Assembly (NCBI GenBank): GCA_947683425.1 | Contig: CANTUQ010000317.1 | Span: 1 to 64,000, forward strand | Length of the DNA: 64,000 nucleotides | DNA from: Excoecaria cochinchinensis | Lineage: Eukaryota; Streptophyta; Magnoliopsida; Malpighiales; Euphorbiaceae | Reading direction: 5' to 3' | Shown: piece after piece, positions 1 through 12,840 of the stretch | How the letters are laid out: each line of letters starts with the position of its first letter | How positions within the stretch are numbered: the first letter of the stretch is position 1 | Made by a program: the position numbers and the translations under genes | Notes under the pieces: model-generated | What the model was told of the DNA's origin: nothing | The model's input: only the letters and a program-made list of their open reading frames with translations | Databases searched by the model: none

Positions 1-2207
1 AAAATCGTAAAAAGTGGTGAAATTTCGGATCCGAGTCCAATAATTCGGGAAAACTTGATTCGGATAGCTACTGGAAGCTTGCCGGTCACAATGCATCGAG
101 AATTGGCTTCGTCGGAATCCGACGAATTTTTACGGATTTCCCTAGGGGTACCCCTAGGGAAAATCACCAGAATCGAAAAATCGTAAAAAGTGGTGAAATT
201 TCGGATACGAGTCCAATAATTCGGGAAAACTTGATTGGGATAGCTACTGGAAGCTTGCCGGTCACAACGCTTCGAGAATTGGCTTCGTTGGAATCCGACG
301 AATTTCCCTAGGGGTACCCCTAGGGAAAATCACCAGAATCGAAAAATCGTAAAAAGTGGTGAAATTTCGGATCCGAGTCCAATAATTCGGGAAAAATTGA
401 TTCGGATAGCTACTGGAAGCTTGCCGGTCACAACGCATCGAGAATTGGCTTCGTCGAAATCCGACGAATTTTTACGGATTTCCCTAGGGGTACCCATAGG
501 GAAAATCACCAGAATCGAAAAATCGTAAAAAGTGGTGAAATTTCGGATCCGAGTCCAATAATTCGGGAAAACTTGATTCGGATAGCTACAGGAATCTTGC
601 CGGTCACAACGCATCGAGAATTGGCTTCGTCGGAATCCGACGAATTTTTACGGATTTCCCTAGGGGTACCCCTAGGGAAAAACACCAGAATCGAAAAATC
701 GTAAAAAGTGGTGAAATTTCGGATCCGAGTCCAATAATTCGGGAAAACTTGATTGGGATAGATACTGGAAGCTTGCCGGTCACAACGCATCGAGAATTGG
801 CTTCGTCGAAATCCGACGAATTTTTACGGATTTCCCTAGGGGTACCCCTAGGGAAAATCACCAGAATCGAAAAATCGTAAAAAGTGGTGAAATTTCGGAT
901 CCGAGTCCAATAATTCGGGAAAACTTGATTGGGATAGCTACTGGAAGCTTGCCGGTCACATAGCATCGAGAATTGGCTTCGTCGGAATCCGACGAATTTC
1001 CCTAGGGTTACCCCTAGGGAAAATCACCATAATCAAAAAATCGTACAAAGTGGTGAATTTCGGATCCGAGTCCAATAATTCGGGAAAACTTGATTGGGAT
1101 AGCTACTGGAAGTTTGCCGGTCACAACGCATCGAGAATTGGCTTCGTCGGAATCCGACGAATTTCCCTAGGGTTACCCCTAGGGAAAATCACCATAATCG
1201 AAAAATCGTAAAAAGTGGTGAAATTTCGTATCCGAGTCAAATAATTCGGGAAAACTTGATTGGGATAGCTACTGGAAGCTTGCCGGTCACAACGCATCGA
1301 GAATTGGCTTCGTCGGAATCCGACGGATTTCCCTAGGGGTACCCCTAGGGAAAATCACCAGAATCGAAAAATCGTAAAAAGTGGTGAAATTTCGGATCCG
1401 AGACCAATAATTCGGGAAAACTTAATTGGGATAGCTACTGGAAGCTTGCCGGTCACAACGCATCGAGAATTGGCTTCGTCGGAATCCGACGAATTTCCCT
1501 AGGGGTACCCTAGGGAAAATCACCAGAATCGAAAAATCGTAAAAAGTGGTGAAATTTCGGATCCGAGTCCAATAATTCGGGAAAACTTGATTCGGATAGC
1601 TACTGGAAGTTTGCCGGTCACAACGTATCAAGAATTGGCTTCTTTGGAATCCGACGAATTTTTACGGATTTCCCTAGGGGTACCCATAGGGAAAATCACC
1701 AGAATCGAAAAATCGTAAAAAGTGGTGAAATTTCGGATCCGAGTCCAATAATTCGGGAAAACTTGATTGGGATAGCTACTGGAAGCTTGCCGGTCACAAC
1801 GCATCGAGAATTGGCTTCGTCGGAATCCGACGAATTTCCCTAGTGGTACCCCTAGGGAAAATCACCAGAATCGAAAAATCGTAAAAAGTGGTGAAATTTC
1901 GGATCCGAGTCCAATAATTCGGGAAAACTTGATTGGGATAGCTACTGGAAGCTTGCCGGTCACAACGCATCGAGAATTGGCTTCGTCGGAATCCGACGGA
2001 TTTCCCTAGAGGTACCCCTAGGGAAAATCACTAGAATCGAAAAATCGTAAAAAGTGGTGAAATTTCGGATCCGAGACCAATAATTCGGGAAAACTTGATT
2101 GGGATAGCTACTGGAAGCTTGCCGGGTCACAACGCATCGAGAATTGGCTTCGTCGGAATCCGACGTATTTCCCTAGGGGTACCCCTAGGGAAAATCACCA
2201 GAATCGA
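1..2207 (+). repeat. 13-monomer higher-order repeat, copy A1
   Basis: First copy of a 13-monomer unit with length pattern long, short, long, long, long, short, short, short, short, long, short, short, short. Five 176-bp plus eight 166-bp units predict 2,208 bp. The observed 2,207 follows from two single-base losses (near 1,053 and 1,510) and one extra G near 2,124. Marker variants include GGATACGAG in unit 2, GATACTGG in unit 5, CACATAGCAT in unit 6 and CTTTGG in unit 10. The window may start inside a longer run of this repeat. Confidence 0.93.
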
Positions 2208-4417
2208 AAAATCGTAAAAAGTGGTGAAATTTCGGATCCGAGTCCAATAATTCGGGAAAACTTGATTCGGATAGCTACTGGAAGCTTGCCGGTCACAATG
2301 CATCGAGAATTGGCTTCGTCGGAATCCGACGAATTTTTACGGATTTCCCTAGGGGTACCCCTAGGGAAAATCACCAGAATCGAAAAATCGTAAAAAGTGG
2401 TGAAATTTCGGATACGAGTCCAATAATTCGGGGAAAACTTGATTGGGATAGCTACTGGAAGCTTGCCGGTCACAACGCTTCGAGAATTGGCTTCGTTGGA
2501 ATCCGACGAATTTCCCTAGGGGTACCCCTAGGGAAAATCACCAGAATCGAAAAATCGTAAAAAGTGGTGAAATTTCGGATCCGAGTCCAATAATTCGGGA
2601 AAAATTGATTCGGATAGCTACTGGAAGCTTGCCGGTCACAACGCATCGAGAATTGGCTTCGTCGAAATCCGACGAATTTTTACGGATTTCCCTAGGGGTA
2701 CCCATAGGGAAAATCACCAGAATCGAAAAATCGTAAAAAGTGGTGAAATTTCGGATCCGAGTCCAATAATTCGGGAAAACTTGATTCGGATAGCTACAGG
2801 AATCTTGCCGGTCACAACGCATCGAGAATTGGCTTCGTCGGAATCCGACGAATTTTTACGGATTTCCCTAGGGGTACCCCTAGGGAAAAACACCAGAATC
2901 GAAAAATCGTAAAAAGTGGTGAAATTTCGGATCCGAGTCCAATAATTCGGGAAAACTTGATTGGGATAGATACTGGAAGCTTGCCGGTCACAACGCATCG
3001 AGAATTGGCTTCGTCGAAATCCGACGAATTTTTACGGATTTCCCTAGGGGTACCCCTAGGGAAAATCACCAGAATCGAAAAATCGTAAAAAGTGGTGAAA
3101 TTTCGGATCCGAGTCCAATAATTCGGGAAAACTTGATTGGGATAGCTACTGGAAGCTTGCCGGTCACATAGCATCGAGAATTGGCTTCGTCGGAATCCGA
3201 CGAATTTCCCTAGGGTTACCCCTAGGGAAAATCACCAGAATCAAAAAATCGTACAAAGTGGTGAAATTTCGGATCCGAGTCCAATAATTCGGGAAAACTT
3301 GATTGGGATAGCTACTGGAAGTTTGCCGGTCACAACGCATCGAGAATTGGCTTCGTCGGAATCCGACGAATTTCCCTAGGGTTACCCCTAGGGAAAATCA
3401 CCATAATCGAAAAATCGTAAAAAGTGGTGAAATTTCGTATCCGAGTCAAATAATTCGGGAAAACTTGATTGGGATAGCTACTGGAAGCTTGCCGGTCACA
3501 ACGCATCGAGAATTGGCTTCGTCGGAATCCGACGGATTTCCCTAGGGGTACCCCTAGGGAAAATCACCAGAATCGAAAAATCGTAAAAAGTGGTGAAATT
3601 TCGGATCCGAGACCAATAATTCGGGAAAACTTAATTGGGATAGCTACTGGAAGCTTGCCGGTCACAACGCATCGAGAATTGGCTTCGTCGGAATCCGACG
3701 AATTTCCCTAGGGGTACCCCTAGGGAAAATCACCAGAATCGAAAAATCGTAAAAAGTGGTGAAATTTCGGATCCGAGTCCAATAATTCGGGAAAACTTGA
3801 TTCGGATAGCTACTGGAAGTTTGCCGGTCACAACGTATCAAGAATTGGCTTCTTTGGAATCCGACGAATTTTTACGGATTTCCCTAGGGGTACCCATAGG
3901 GAAAATCACCAGAATCGAAAAATCGTAAAAAGTGGTGAAATTTCGGATCCGAGTCCAATAATTCGGGGAAAACTTGATTGGGATAGCTACTGGAAGCTTG
4001 CCGGTCACAACGCATCGAGAATTGGCTTCGTCGGAATCCGACGAATTTCCCTAGTGGTACCCCTAGGGAAAATCACCAGAATCGAAAAATCGTAAAAAGT
4101 GGTGAAATTTCGGATCCGAGTCCAATAATTCGGGAAAACTTGATTGGGATAGCTACTGGAAGCTTGCCGGTCACAACGCATCGAGAATTGGCTTCGTCGG
4201 AATCCGACGGATTTCCCTAGAGGTACCCCTAGGGAAAATCACTAGAATCGAAAAATCGTAAAAAGTGGTGAAATTTCGGATCCGAGACCAATAATTCGGG
4301 AAAACTTGATTGGGATAGCTACTGGAAGCTTGCCGGTCACAACGCATCGAGAATTGGCTTCGTCGGAATCCGACGTATTTCCCTAGGGGTACCCCTAGGG
4401 AAAATCACCAGAATCGA
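2208..4417 (+). repeat. 13-monomer higher-order repeat, copy A2
   Basis: Second copy of the 2.2-kb unit, 2,210 bp, with all marker variants in the same order. I see very few substitutions against A1; one is CCAGAATCA near 3,236 where A1 reads CCATAATCA. The length difference comes from single-base changes in short runs, including an extra G near 2,430 and 3,965. This is consistent with a very recent tandem duplication, with some residual sequencing noise possible. Confidence 0.93.
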
Positions 4418-6245
4418 AAAATCGTAAAAAGTGGTGAAATTTCGGATCCGAGTCCAATAATTCGGGAAAACTTGATTCGGATAGCTACTGGAAGCTTGCC
4501 GGTCACAATGCATCGAGAATTGGCTTCGTCGGGAATCCGACGAATTTTTACGGATTTCCCTAGGGGTACCCCTAGGGAAAATCACCAGAATCGAAAAATC
4601 GTAAAAAGTGGTGAAATTTCGGATACGAGTCCAATAATTCGGGAAAACTTGATTGGGGATAGCTACTGGAAGCTTGCCGGTCACAACGCTTCGAGAATTG
4701 GCTTCGTTGGAATCCGACGAATTTCCCTAGGGGTACCCCTAGGGAAAATCACCAGAATCGAAAAATCGTAAAAAGTGGTGAAATTTCGGATCCGAGTCCA
4801 ATAATTCGGGAAAAATTGATTCGGATAGCTACTGGAAGCTTGCCGGTCACAACGCATCGAGAATTGGCTTCGTCGAAATCCGACGAATTTTTACGGATTT
4901 CCCTAGGGGTACCCATAGGGAAAATCACCAGAATCGAAAAATCGTAAAAAGTGGTGAAATTTCGGATCCGAGTCCAATAATTCGGGAAAACTTGATTCGG
5001 ATAGCTACAGGAATCTTGCCGGTCACAACGCATCGAGAATTGGCTTCGTCGGAATCCGACGAATTTTTACGGATTTCCCTAGGGGTACCCCTAGGGAAAA
5101 ACACCAGAATCGAAAAATCGTAAAAAGTGGTGAAATTTCGGATCCGAGTCCAATAATTCGGGAAAACTTGATTGGGATAGATACTGGAAGCTTGCCGGGT
5201 CACAACGCATCGAGAATTGGCTTCGTCGAAATCCGACGAATTTTTACGGATTTCCCTAGGGGTACCCCTAGGGAAAATCACCAGAATCGAAAAATCGTAA
5301 AAAGTGGTGAAATTTCGGATCCGAGTCCAATAATTCGGGGAAAACTTGATTGGGATAGCTACTGGAAGCTTGCCGGTCACATAGCATCGAGAATTGGCTT
5401 CGTCGGAATCCGACGAATTTCCCTAGGGTTACCCCTAGGGAAAATCACCAGAATCAAAAAATCGTACAAAGTGGTGAAATTTCGGATCCGAGTCCAATAA
5501 TTCGGGAAAACTTGATTGGGATAGCTACTGGAAGTTTGCCGGTCACAACGCATCGAGAATTGGCTTCGTCGGAATCCGACGAATTTCCCTAGGGTTACCC
5601 CTAGGGAAAATCACCATAATCGAAAAATCGTAAAAAGTGGTGAAATTTCGTATCCGAGTCAAATAATTCGGGAAAACTTGATTGGGATAGCTACTGGAAG
5701 CTTGCCGGTCACAACGCATCGAGAATTGGCTTCGTCGGAATCCGACGGATTTCCCTAGGGGTACCCCTAGGGAAAATCACCAGAATCGAAAAATCGTAAA
5801 AAGTGGTGAAATTTCGGATCCGAGACCAATAATTCGGGAAAACTTAATTGGGATAGCTACTGGAAGCTTGCCGGTCACAACGCATCGAGAATTGGCTTCG
5901 TCGGAATCCGACGAATTTCCCTAGGGGTACCCCTAGGGAAAATCACCAGAATCGAAAAATCGTAAAAAGTGGTGAAATTTCGGATCCGAGTCCAATAATT
6001 CGGGAAAACTTGATTCGGATAGCTACTGGAAGTTTGCCGGTCACAACGTATCAAGAATTGGCTTCTTTGGAATCCGACGAATTTTTACGGATTTCCCTAG
6101 GGGTACCCATAGGGAAAATCACCAGAATCGAAAAATCGTAAAAAGTGGTGAAATTTCGGATCCGAGTCCAATAATTCGGGAAAACTTGATTGGGATAGCT
6201 ACTGGAAGCTTGCCGGTCACAACGCATCGAGAATTGGCTTCGTCA
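4418..6245 (+). repeat. 13-monomer higher-order repeat, truncated copy A3
   Basis: Third copy of the 2.2-kb unit. It follows A1 and A2 through the first ten monomers and part of the eleventh, then leaves the pattern near 6,245, where a long-monomer block begins. Extra single G bases near 4,530, 4,656, 5,198 and 5,338 distinguish it from A1 and A2. The last one merges two frames into the longest open frame of the window (151 codons), which is an artefact and not a gene. Confidence 0.9.
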
Positions 6246-7745
6246 GAATCCGACGAATTTTTACGGATTTCCCTAGGGGTACCCCTTAGGAAAATCACCA
6301 GAATCGAAAAATCGTAAAAAGTGGTGAAATTTCGGATCCGAGTCCAATAATTCGGGAAAACTTTATTGGGATAGCTACTGGAAGCTTGCCGGTCACAACG
6401 TATCGAGAATTGGCTTCGTCGGAATCCGACGAATTTTTACGGATTTCCCTAGGGGTACCCCTAGGAAAAATCACTAGAATCGAAAAATCGTAAAAAGTGG
6501 TGAAATTTCGGATCCGAGTCCAATAATTGGGGAAAACTTGATTGGGATAGCTACTGGAAGCTTGCCGGTCACAATGCATCGAGAATTGGCTTCGTCGGAA
6601 TCCGACGAATTTTTACGGATTTCCCTAGGGGTACCCCGAGGGAAAATCACCAGAATCGAAAAATCGTAAAAAGTGGTGAAATTTCGGATCCGAGTCCAAT
6701 AATTCGAAAAAACTTGATTGGGATAGCTACTGGAAGCTTGCCGGCCACAACGCATCGAGAATTGGTTTCGTCGAAATCCGACGAATTTTTACGGATTTCC
6801 CTAGGGGTACCCCTAAGAAAAATCACAATAATCGAAAAATCGTAAAAAGTGGTGAAATTTCGGATCCGAGTCCAATAATTCTGGAAACCTTGATTGGGAT
6901 AGCTACTGGAAGCTTAACGGTCACAACGCATCGAGAATTGGCTTCGTCGGAATCCGACGAATTTTTACTGATTTCCCTAGGGGTACCCCTAGGGAAAAAC
7001 ACCAGAATCGAAAAATCGTAAAAAGTGGTGAAATTTCGGATCCGAGTCCAATAATTCGGGAAAACTTGATTGGGATAGCTACTGGAAGCTTGCCGGTCAC
7101 AACGCATCGAGAATTGGCTTCGTCGGAATCCGATGAATTTTTACGGATTTCCCTAGGGGTACCCCTAGGGAAAATCACCAGAATCGAAAAATAGTAAAAA
7201 GTGGTGAAATTTCGGATCCGAGTCCAATAATTCGGGAAAACTTGATTGGGATAGCTACTGGAAGCTTGCCGGTCACAACGCATCGAGAATTGGCTTCGTC
7301 GGAATCCGACGAATTTTTACGGATTTCCCTAGGGGTACCCCTAGGAAAAATCACCAGAATCGAAAAATCGTAAAAAGTGGTGAAATTTTGGATCCGAGTC
7401 CAATAATTCGGGAAAACTTTATTGGGAGAGCTACTGGAAGCTTGCCGGTCACAACGTATCGAGAATTGGCTTCGTCGGAATCCGACGAATTTTTACGGAT
7501 TTCCCTAGGGGTACCCTTAGGGAAAATCACTAGAATCGAAAAATCGTAAAAAGTGGTGAAATTTCGGATCCGAGTCCAATAATTGGGGAAAACTTGATTG
7601 GGATAGCTACTGGAAGCTTGCCGGTCACAATGCATCGAGAATTGGCTTCGTCGGAATCCGACGAATTTTTACGGATTTCCCTAGGGGTACCCGAGGGAAA
7701 ATCACCAGAATCGAAAAATCGTAAAAAGTGGTGAAATTTCGGATC
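6246..7745 (+). repeat. 6-monomer 1,056-bp higher-order repeat of long units
   Basis: Run of 176-bp monomers with a period of six units (6 x 176 = 1,056). Markers recur at that spacing: TTTATTGGG near 6,362 and 7,418, AATTGGGG near 6,527 and 7,583, AATGCATCG near 6,573 and 7,629, and a CGAGGG-modified palindrome near 6,637 and 7,691. The second copy is partial and the match ends about 7,745. The same ordered markers return inside the 1.4-kb repeat at 9.1-9.5 kb and 10.5-10.9 kb, so the two blocks share ancestry. Confidence 0.85.
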
Positions 7746-7880
7746 CGAGACCAATAATTCGGGAAAACTTGATTGGGATAGCTACTGGAAGCTTGCCGGT
7801 CACAACGCATCGAGAATTGGTTTCGTCGGAATCCGACGAATTTCCCTAGGGGTACCCCTAGGGAAAATCACCAGAATCGA

Positions 7881-8744
7881 AAAATCGTAAAAAGTGGTGA
7901 AATTTCGGATCCGAGTCCAATAATTCGGGAAAACTTGATTCGGATAGCTACTGGAAGCTTGCCGGTCACAATGCATCGAGAATTGGCTTCGTCGGAATCC
8001 GACGAATTTTTACGGATTTCCCTAGGGGGTACCCCTAGGGAAAATCACCAGAATCGAAAAAATCGTAAAAAGTGGTGAAATTTCGGATACGAGTCCAATA
8101 ATTCGGGAAAACTTGATTGGGATAGCTACTGGAAGCTTGCCGGTCACAACGCATCGAGAATTGGCTTCGTTGGAATCCGACGAATTTCCCTAGGGGTACC
8201 CCTAGGGAAAATCACCAGAATCGAAAAATCGTAAAAAGTGGTGAAATTTCGGATCCGAGTCCAATAATTCGGGAAAAATTGATTCGGATAGCTACTGGAA
8301 GCTTGCCGGTCACAACGCATCGAGAATTGGCTTCGTCGAAATCCGACGAATTTTTACGGATTTCCCTAGGGGTACCCATAGGGAAAATCACCAGAATCGA
8401 AAAATCGTAAAAAGTGGTGAAATTTCGGATCCGAGTCCAATAATTCGGGAAAACTTGATTCGGATAGCTACAGGAAGCTTGCCGGTCACAACGCATCGAG
8501 AATTGGATTCGTCGGAATCCGACGAATTTTTACGGATTTCCCTAGGGGTACCCCTAGGGAAAAACACCAGAATCGAAAAATCGTAAAAAGTGGTGAAATT
8601 TCGGATCCGAGTCCAATAATTCGGGAAAACTTGATTGGAATAGATACTGGAAGCTTGCCGGTCACAACGCATCGAGAATTGGCTTCGTCGAAATCCGACG
8701 AATTTTTACGGATTTCCCTAGGGGTACCCCTAGGGAAAATCACC
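7881..8744 (+). repeat. Displaced fragment of the 13-monomer repeat (A4)
   Basis: Five consecutive monomers match units 1-5 of the 2.2-kb repeat, with the same markers: AATGCATCG, GGATACGAG, GGGAAAAATTGATTCGG, CTACAGG with AAACACC, and GATACTGG. It is separated from the main block by the long-monomer run. The offset to A1 is 7,880 bases at the start and 7,882 further on, because of one extra G near 8,025 and one extra A near 8,056. The match ends at about 8,744, and the last units overlap the start of the next repeat. Confidence 0.88.
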
Positions 8745-9965
8745 ATAATCGAAAAATCGTAAAAAGTGGTAAAATTTCGGATCCGAGTCCAATAATTCGG
8801 GAAAACTTGATTCGGATAGCTACTGGAAGTTTGCCGGTCACAACGCATCGAGAATTGGCTTCGTCGGAATCCGACGAATTTTTACGGATTTCCATAGGGG
8901 TACCCATAGGGAAAATCAACAGAATCGAAAAATCATAAAAAGTGGTGAAATTTCGGATCCGAGTCCAATAATTCGGGAAAACTTGATTGGGATAGCTACT
9001 GGAAGCTTGCCGGTCACAACGCATCGAGAATTGGCTTCGTCGGAATCCGACGAATTTTTACGGATTTCCCTAGGGGTACCCCTAGGGAAAATCACCAGAA
9101 TCGAAAAATCGTAAAAAGTGGTGAAATTTCGGATCCGAGTCCAATAATTCGGGAAAACTTTATTGGGATAGCTACTGGAAGCTTGCCGGTCACAACGTAT
9201 CGAGAATTGGTTTCGTCGGAATCCGACGAATTTTTACGGATTTCCCTAGAGGTACCCCTAGGGAAAATCACTAGAATCGAAAATCGTAAAAAGTGGTGAA
9301 ATTTCGGATCCGAGTCCAATAATTGGGGAAAACTTGATTGGGATAGCTACTGGAAGCTATCCGGTCACAATGCATCGAGAATTGGCTTCGTCGGAATCCG
9401 ACGAATTTTTACGGATTTCCCTAGGGGTACCCCGAGGGAAAATCACCAGAATCGAAAAATCGTAAAAAGTGGTGAAATTTCGGATCCGAGTCCAATAATT
9501 CGGGAAAACTTGATTGGGATAGCTACTGGAAGCTTGCCGGTCACAACGCATCGAGAATTGTATTCGTCGAAATTCGACGAATTTTTACGGATTTCCCTAG
9601 GGGTACCCCTAGGAAAAATGACCAGAATCGAAAAATCGTAAAAAGTGGTGAAATTTCGGATCCGAGTCCAATAATTCTGGAAAACTTGATTGGGATAGCT
9701 ACTGGAAGCTTACCGGTCACAACGCATCGAGAATTGGCTTCGTCGGAATCCGACGAATTTTTACGGATTTCCCTAGGGGTACCCCTAGGGAAAATCACTA
9801 GAATCGAAAAATCGTAAAAAGTGGTGAAATTTCGGATCCAAGACCAATAATTCGGGAAAACTTGATTGGGATAGCTACTGGAAGCTTGCCGGTCACAACG
9901 CATCGAGAATTGGCTTCGTTGGAATCCGACGAATTTCCCTAGGGGTACCCCTAGGGAAAATCACC
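8570..9965 (+). repeat. 8-monomer 1.4-kb higher-order repeat, copy C1
   Basis: Seven long and one short monomer, with markers GTAAAATTT, CATAGGGGTACCCATAGGG, TTTATTGGG, AATTGGGG, AAGCTATCC, CCCCGAGGG and GTATTCG. Expected length is 1,398 bp, and one A is missing near 9,281. The left boundary is only known to within about 65 bp because monomers there are identical. It overlaps the end of fragment A4, which shows where the two repeats were joined. Confidence 0.88.
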
Positions 9966-11315
9966 AGAATCGAAAAATCGTAAAAAGTGGTGAAATTTCG
10001 GATCCGAGTCCAATAATTCGGGAAAACTTGATTGGAATAGATACTGGAAGCTTGCCGGTCACAACGCATCGAGAATTGGCTTCGTCGAAATCCGACGAAT
10101 TTTACGGATTTCCCTAGGGGTACCCCTAGGGAAAATCACCAGAATCGAAAAATCGTAAAAAGTGGTAAAATTTCGGATCCGAGTCCAATAATTCGGGAAA
10201 ACTTGATTCGGATAGCTACTGGAAGTTTGCCGGTCACAACGCATCGAGAATTGGCTTCGTCGGAATCCGACGAATTTTTACGGATTTCCATAGGGGTACC
10301 CATAGGGAAAATCAACAGAATCGAAAAATCATAAAAAGTGGTGAAATTTCGGATCCGAGTCCAATAATTCGGGAAAACTTGATTGGGATAGCTACTGGAA
10401 GCTTGCCGGTCACAACGCATCGAGAATTGGCTTCGTCGGAATCCGACGAATTTTTACGGATTTCCCTAGGGGTACCCCTAGGGAAAATCACCAGAATCGA
10501 AAAATCGTAAAAAGTGGTGAAATTTCGGATCCGAGTCCAATAATTCGGGAAAACTTTATTGGGATAGCTACTGGAAGCTTGCCGGTCACAACGTATCGAG
10601 AATTGGTTTCGTCGGAATCCGACGAATTTTTACGGATTTCCCTAGAGGTACCCCTAGGGAAAATCACTAGAATCGAAAATCGTAAAAAGTGGTGAAATTT
10701 CGGATCCGAGTCCAATAATTGGGGAAAACTTGATTGGGATAGCTACTGGAAGCTATCCGGTCACAATGCATCGAGAATTGGCTTCGTCGGAATCCGACGA
10801 ATTTTTACGGATTTCCCTAGGGGTACCCCGAGGGAAAATCACCAGAATCGAAAAATCGTAAAAAGTGGTGAAATTTCGGATCCGAGTCCAATAATTCGGG
10901 AAAACTTGATTGGGATAGCTACTGGAAGCTTGCCGGTCACAACGCATCGAGAATTGTATTCGTCGAAATTCGACGAATTTTTACGGATTTCCCTAGGGGT
11001 ACCCCTAGGAAAAATGACCAGAATCGAAAAATCGTAAAAAGTGGTGAAATTTCGGATCCGAGTCCAATAATTCTGGAAAACTTGATTGGGATAGCTACTG
11101 GAAGCTTACCGGTCACAACGCATCGAGAATTGGCTTCGTCGGAATCCGACGAATTTTTACGGATTTCCCTAGGGGTACCCCTAGGGAAAATCACTAGAAT
11201 CGAAAAATCGTAAAAAGTGGTGAAATTTCGGATCCAAGACCAATAATTCGGGAAAACTTGATTGGGATAGCTACTGGAAGCTTGCCGGTCACAACGCATC
11301 GAGAATTGGCTTCGT
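9966..11315 (+). repeat. 8-monomer 1.4-kb higher-order repeat, copy C2
   Basis: Tandem copy of C1 displaced by 1,396-1,397 bases, with the same markers in the same order and almost no substitutions. One T is missing in the first unit near 10,101. The match with C1 ends near 11,315, where this copy reads CGTCGAAATCC and C1 reads CGTTGGAATCC. The high identity points to a recent duplication. Confidence 0.9.
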
Positions 11316-12840
11316 CGAAATCCGACGAATTTTTACGGATTTCCCTTGGGGTACCCATAGGGAAAATAACCAGAATCGAAAAATCGTAAAAAGTGGTGAA
11401 ATTTCGGATCCGAGTCCAATAATTCGGGAAAACTTGATTGGGATAGCTACTGGAAGCTTGCCGGTCACAACGCATCGAGAATTGGCTTCGTCGGAATCCG
11501 ACGGATTTCCCTAGGTGTACCCCTAGGGAAAATCACCAGAATCGAAAAATCGTAAAAAGTGGTGAAATTTCGGATCCGAGACCAATAATTCGGGAAAACT
11601 TGATTAGGATAGCTACTGGAAGCTTGCCGGTCACAACGCATCGAGAATTGGCTTCGTCGGAATCCGACGAATTTCCCTAGGGGTACCCCTAGGGAAAATC
11701 ACCAGAATCGAAAAATCGTAAAAAGTGGTTAAATTTCGGATCCGAGTCCAATAATTCGGGAAAACTTGATTGGGATAGCTACTGGAATCTTGCCGGTCAC
11801 AACGCATCGAGAATTGGCTTCGTCGGAATCCGACGAATTTTTACGGATTTCCCTAGGGGTACCCCTAGGGAAAATCACCAGAATCGAAAAATCGTAAAAA
11901 GTGGTGAAATTTCGGATCCGAGTCCAATAATTCGGGAAAACTTGATTGGGATAGCTACTGGAAGCTTGCCGGTCACAACGCATCGAGAATTGGCTTCGTC
12001 GAAATCCGACGGATTTCCCTAGGGGTACCCCTAGGGAAAATCACCAGAATCGAAAAATCGTAAAAAGTGGTGAAATTTCGTATCCGAGACCAATAATTCG
12101 GGAAAACTTGATTGGGATAGCTACTGGAAGCTTGCCGGACACAACGCATCGAGAATTGGCTTCGTCGGAATCCGACGAATTTCCCTAGGGGTACCCCTAG
12201 GGAAAATCACCAGAATCGAAAAATCGTAAAAAGTGGTTAAATTTCGGATCCGAGTCCAATAATTCGGGAAAACTTGATTGGGATAGCTACTGGAAGCTTG
12301 CCGGTCACAACGCATCGAGAATTGGCTTCGTCGGAATCCGACGGAATTCCCTAGGGAAAATCACCAGAATCGAAAAATCGTAAAAAGTTGTGAAATTTCG
12401 GATCCGAGACCAATAATTCGGGAAAACTTGATTGGGATAGCTACTGGAAGCTTGCCGGTCACAACGCATCGAGAATTGGCTTCGTCGGAATCCGACGAAT
12501 TTCCCTAGGACCCCTAGGGAAAATCACCAGAATCGAAAAATCGTAAAAAGTGGTGAAATTTCGGATCCGAGTCTAATAATTCGGAAAAATTTGATTCGGA
12601 TAGCTACTGGAAGCTTGCCGGTCACAACGCATCGAGAATTGACTTATTCGGAATCCGACGAATTTCCCTAGGGGTACCCCTAGGGAAAATCACCAGAATC
12701 GAAAAATCGTAAAAAGTGGTTAAATTTCGGATCCGAGTCCAATAATTCGGGAAAACTTGATTGGGATAGCTACTGGAAGCTTGCCGGTCACAACGCATCG
12801 AGAATTGGCTTCGTCGGAATCCGACGGAATTCCCTAGGGA
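11316..12840 (+). repeat. Irregular monomers with a three-unit pattern
   Basis: A stretch of mostly short monomers with a loose three-monomer period, shown by GTGGTTAAATTT near 11,727, 12,235 and 12,719. Two monomers lost 12 bp from the palindrome (near 12,345 and 12,831, leaving CCCTAGGG) and one lost 3 bp (near 12,507). No other element is present. It separates the long-monomer blocks on the left from the short-monomer blocks on the right. Confidence 0.75.

Noticed and set aside
4925..5380. Open reading frames of 60-151 codons, recurring throughout on the strand opposite to the monomer orientation, with a common peptide pattern beginning MRCDRQASSSYPNQ
   Set aside because: They repeat with the satellite period, overlap one another in different frames, run across monomer boundaries, and flip strand at the inversion. 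Monomer lengths of 166 and 176 are not multiples of three, so no frame is kept. The longest one (this interval) exists only because of a one-base G gain. None shows domain structure.
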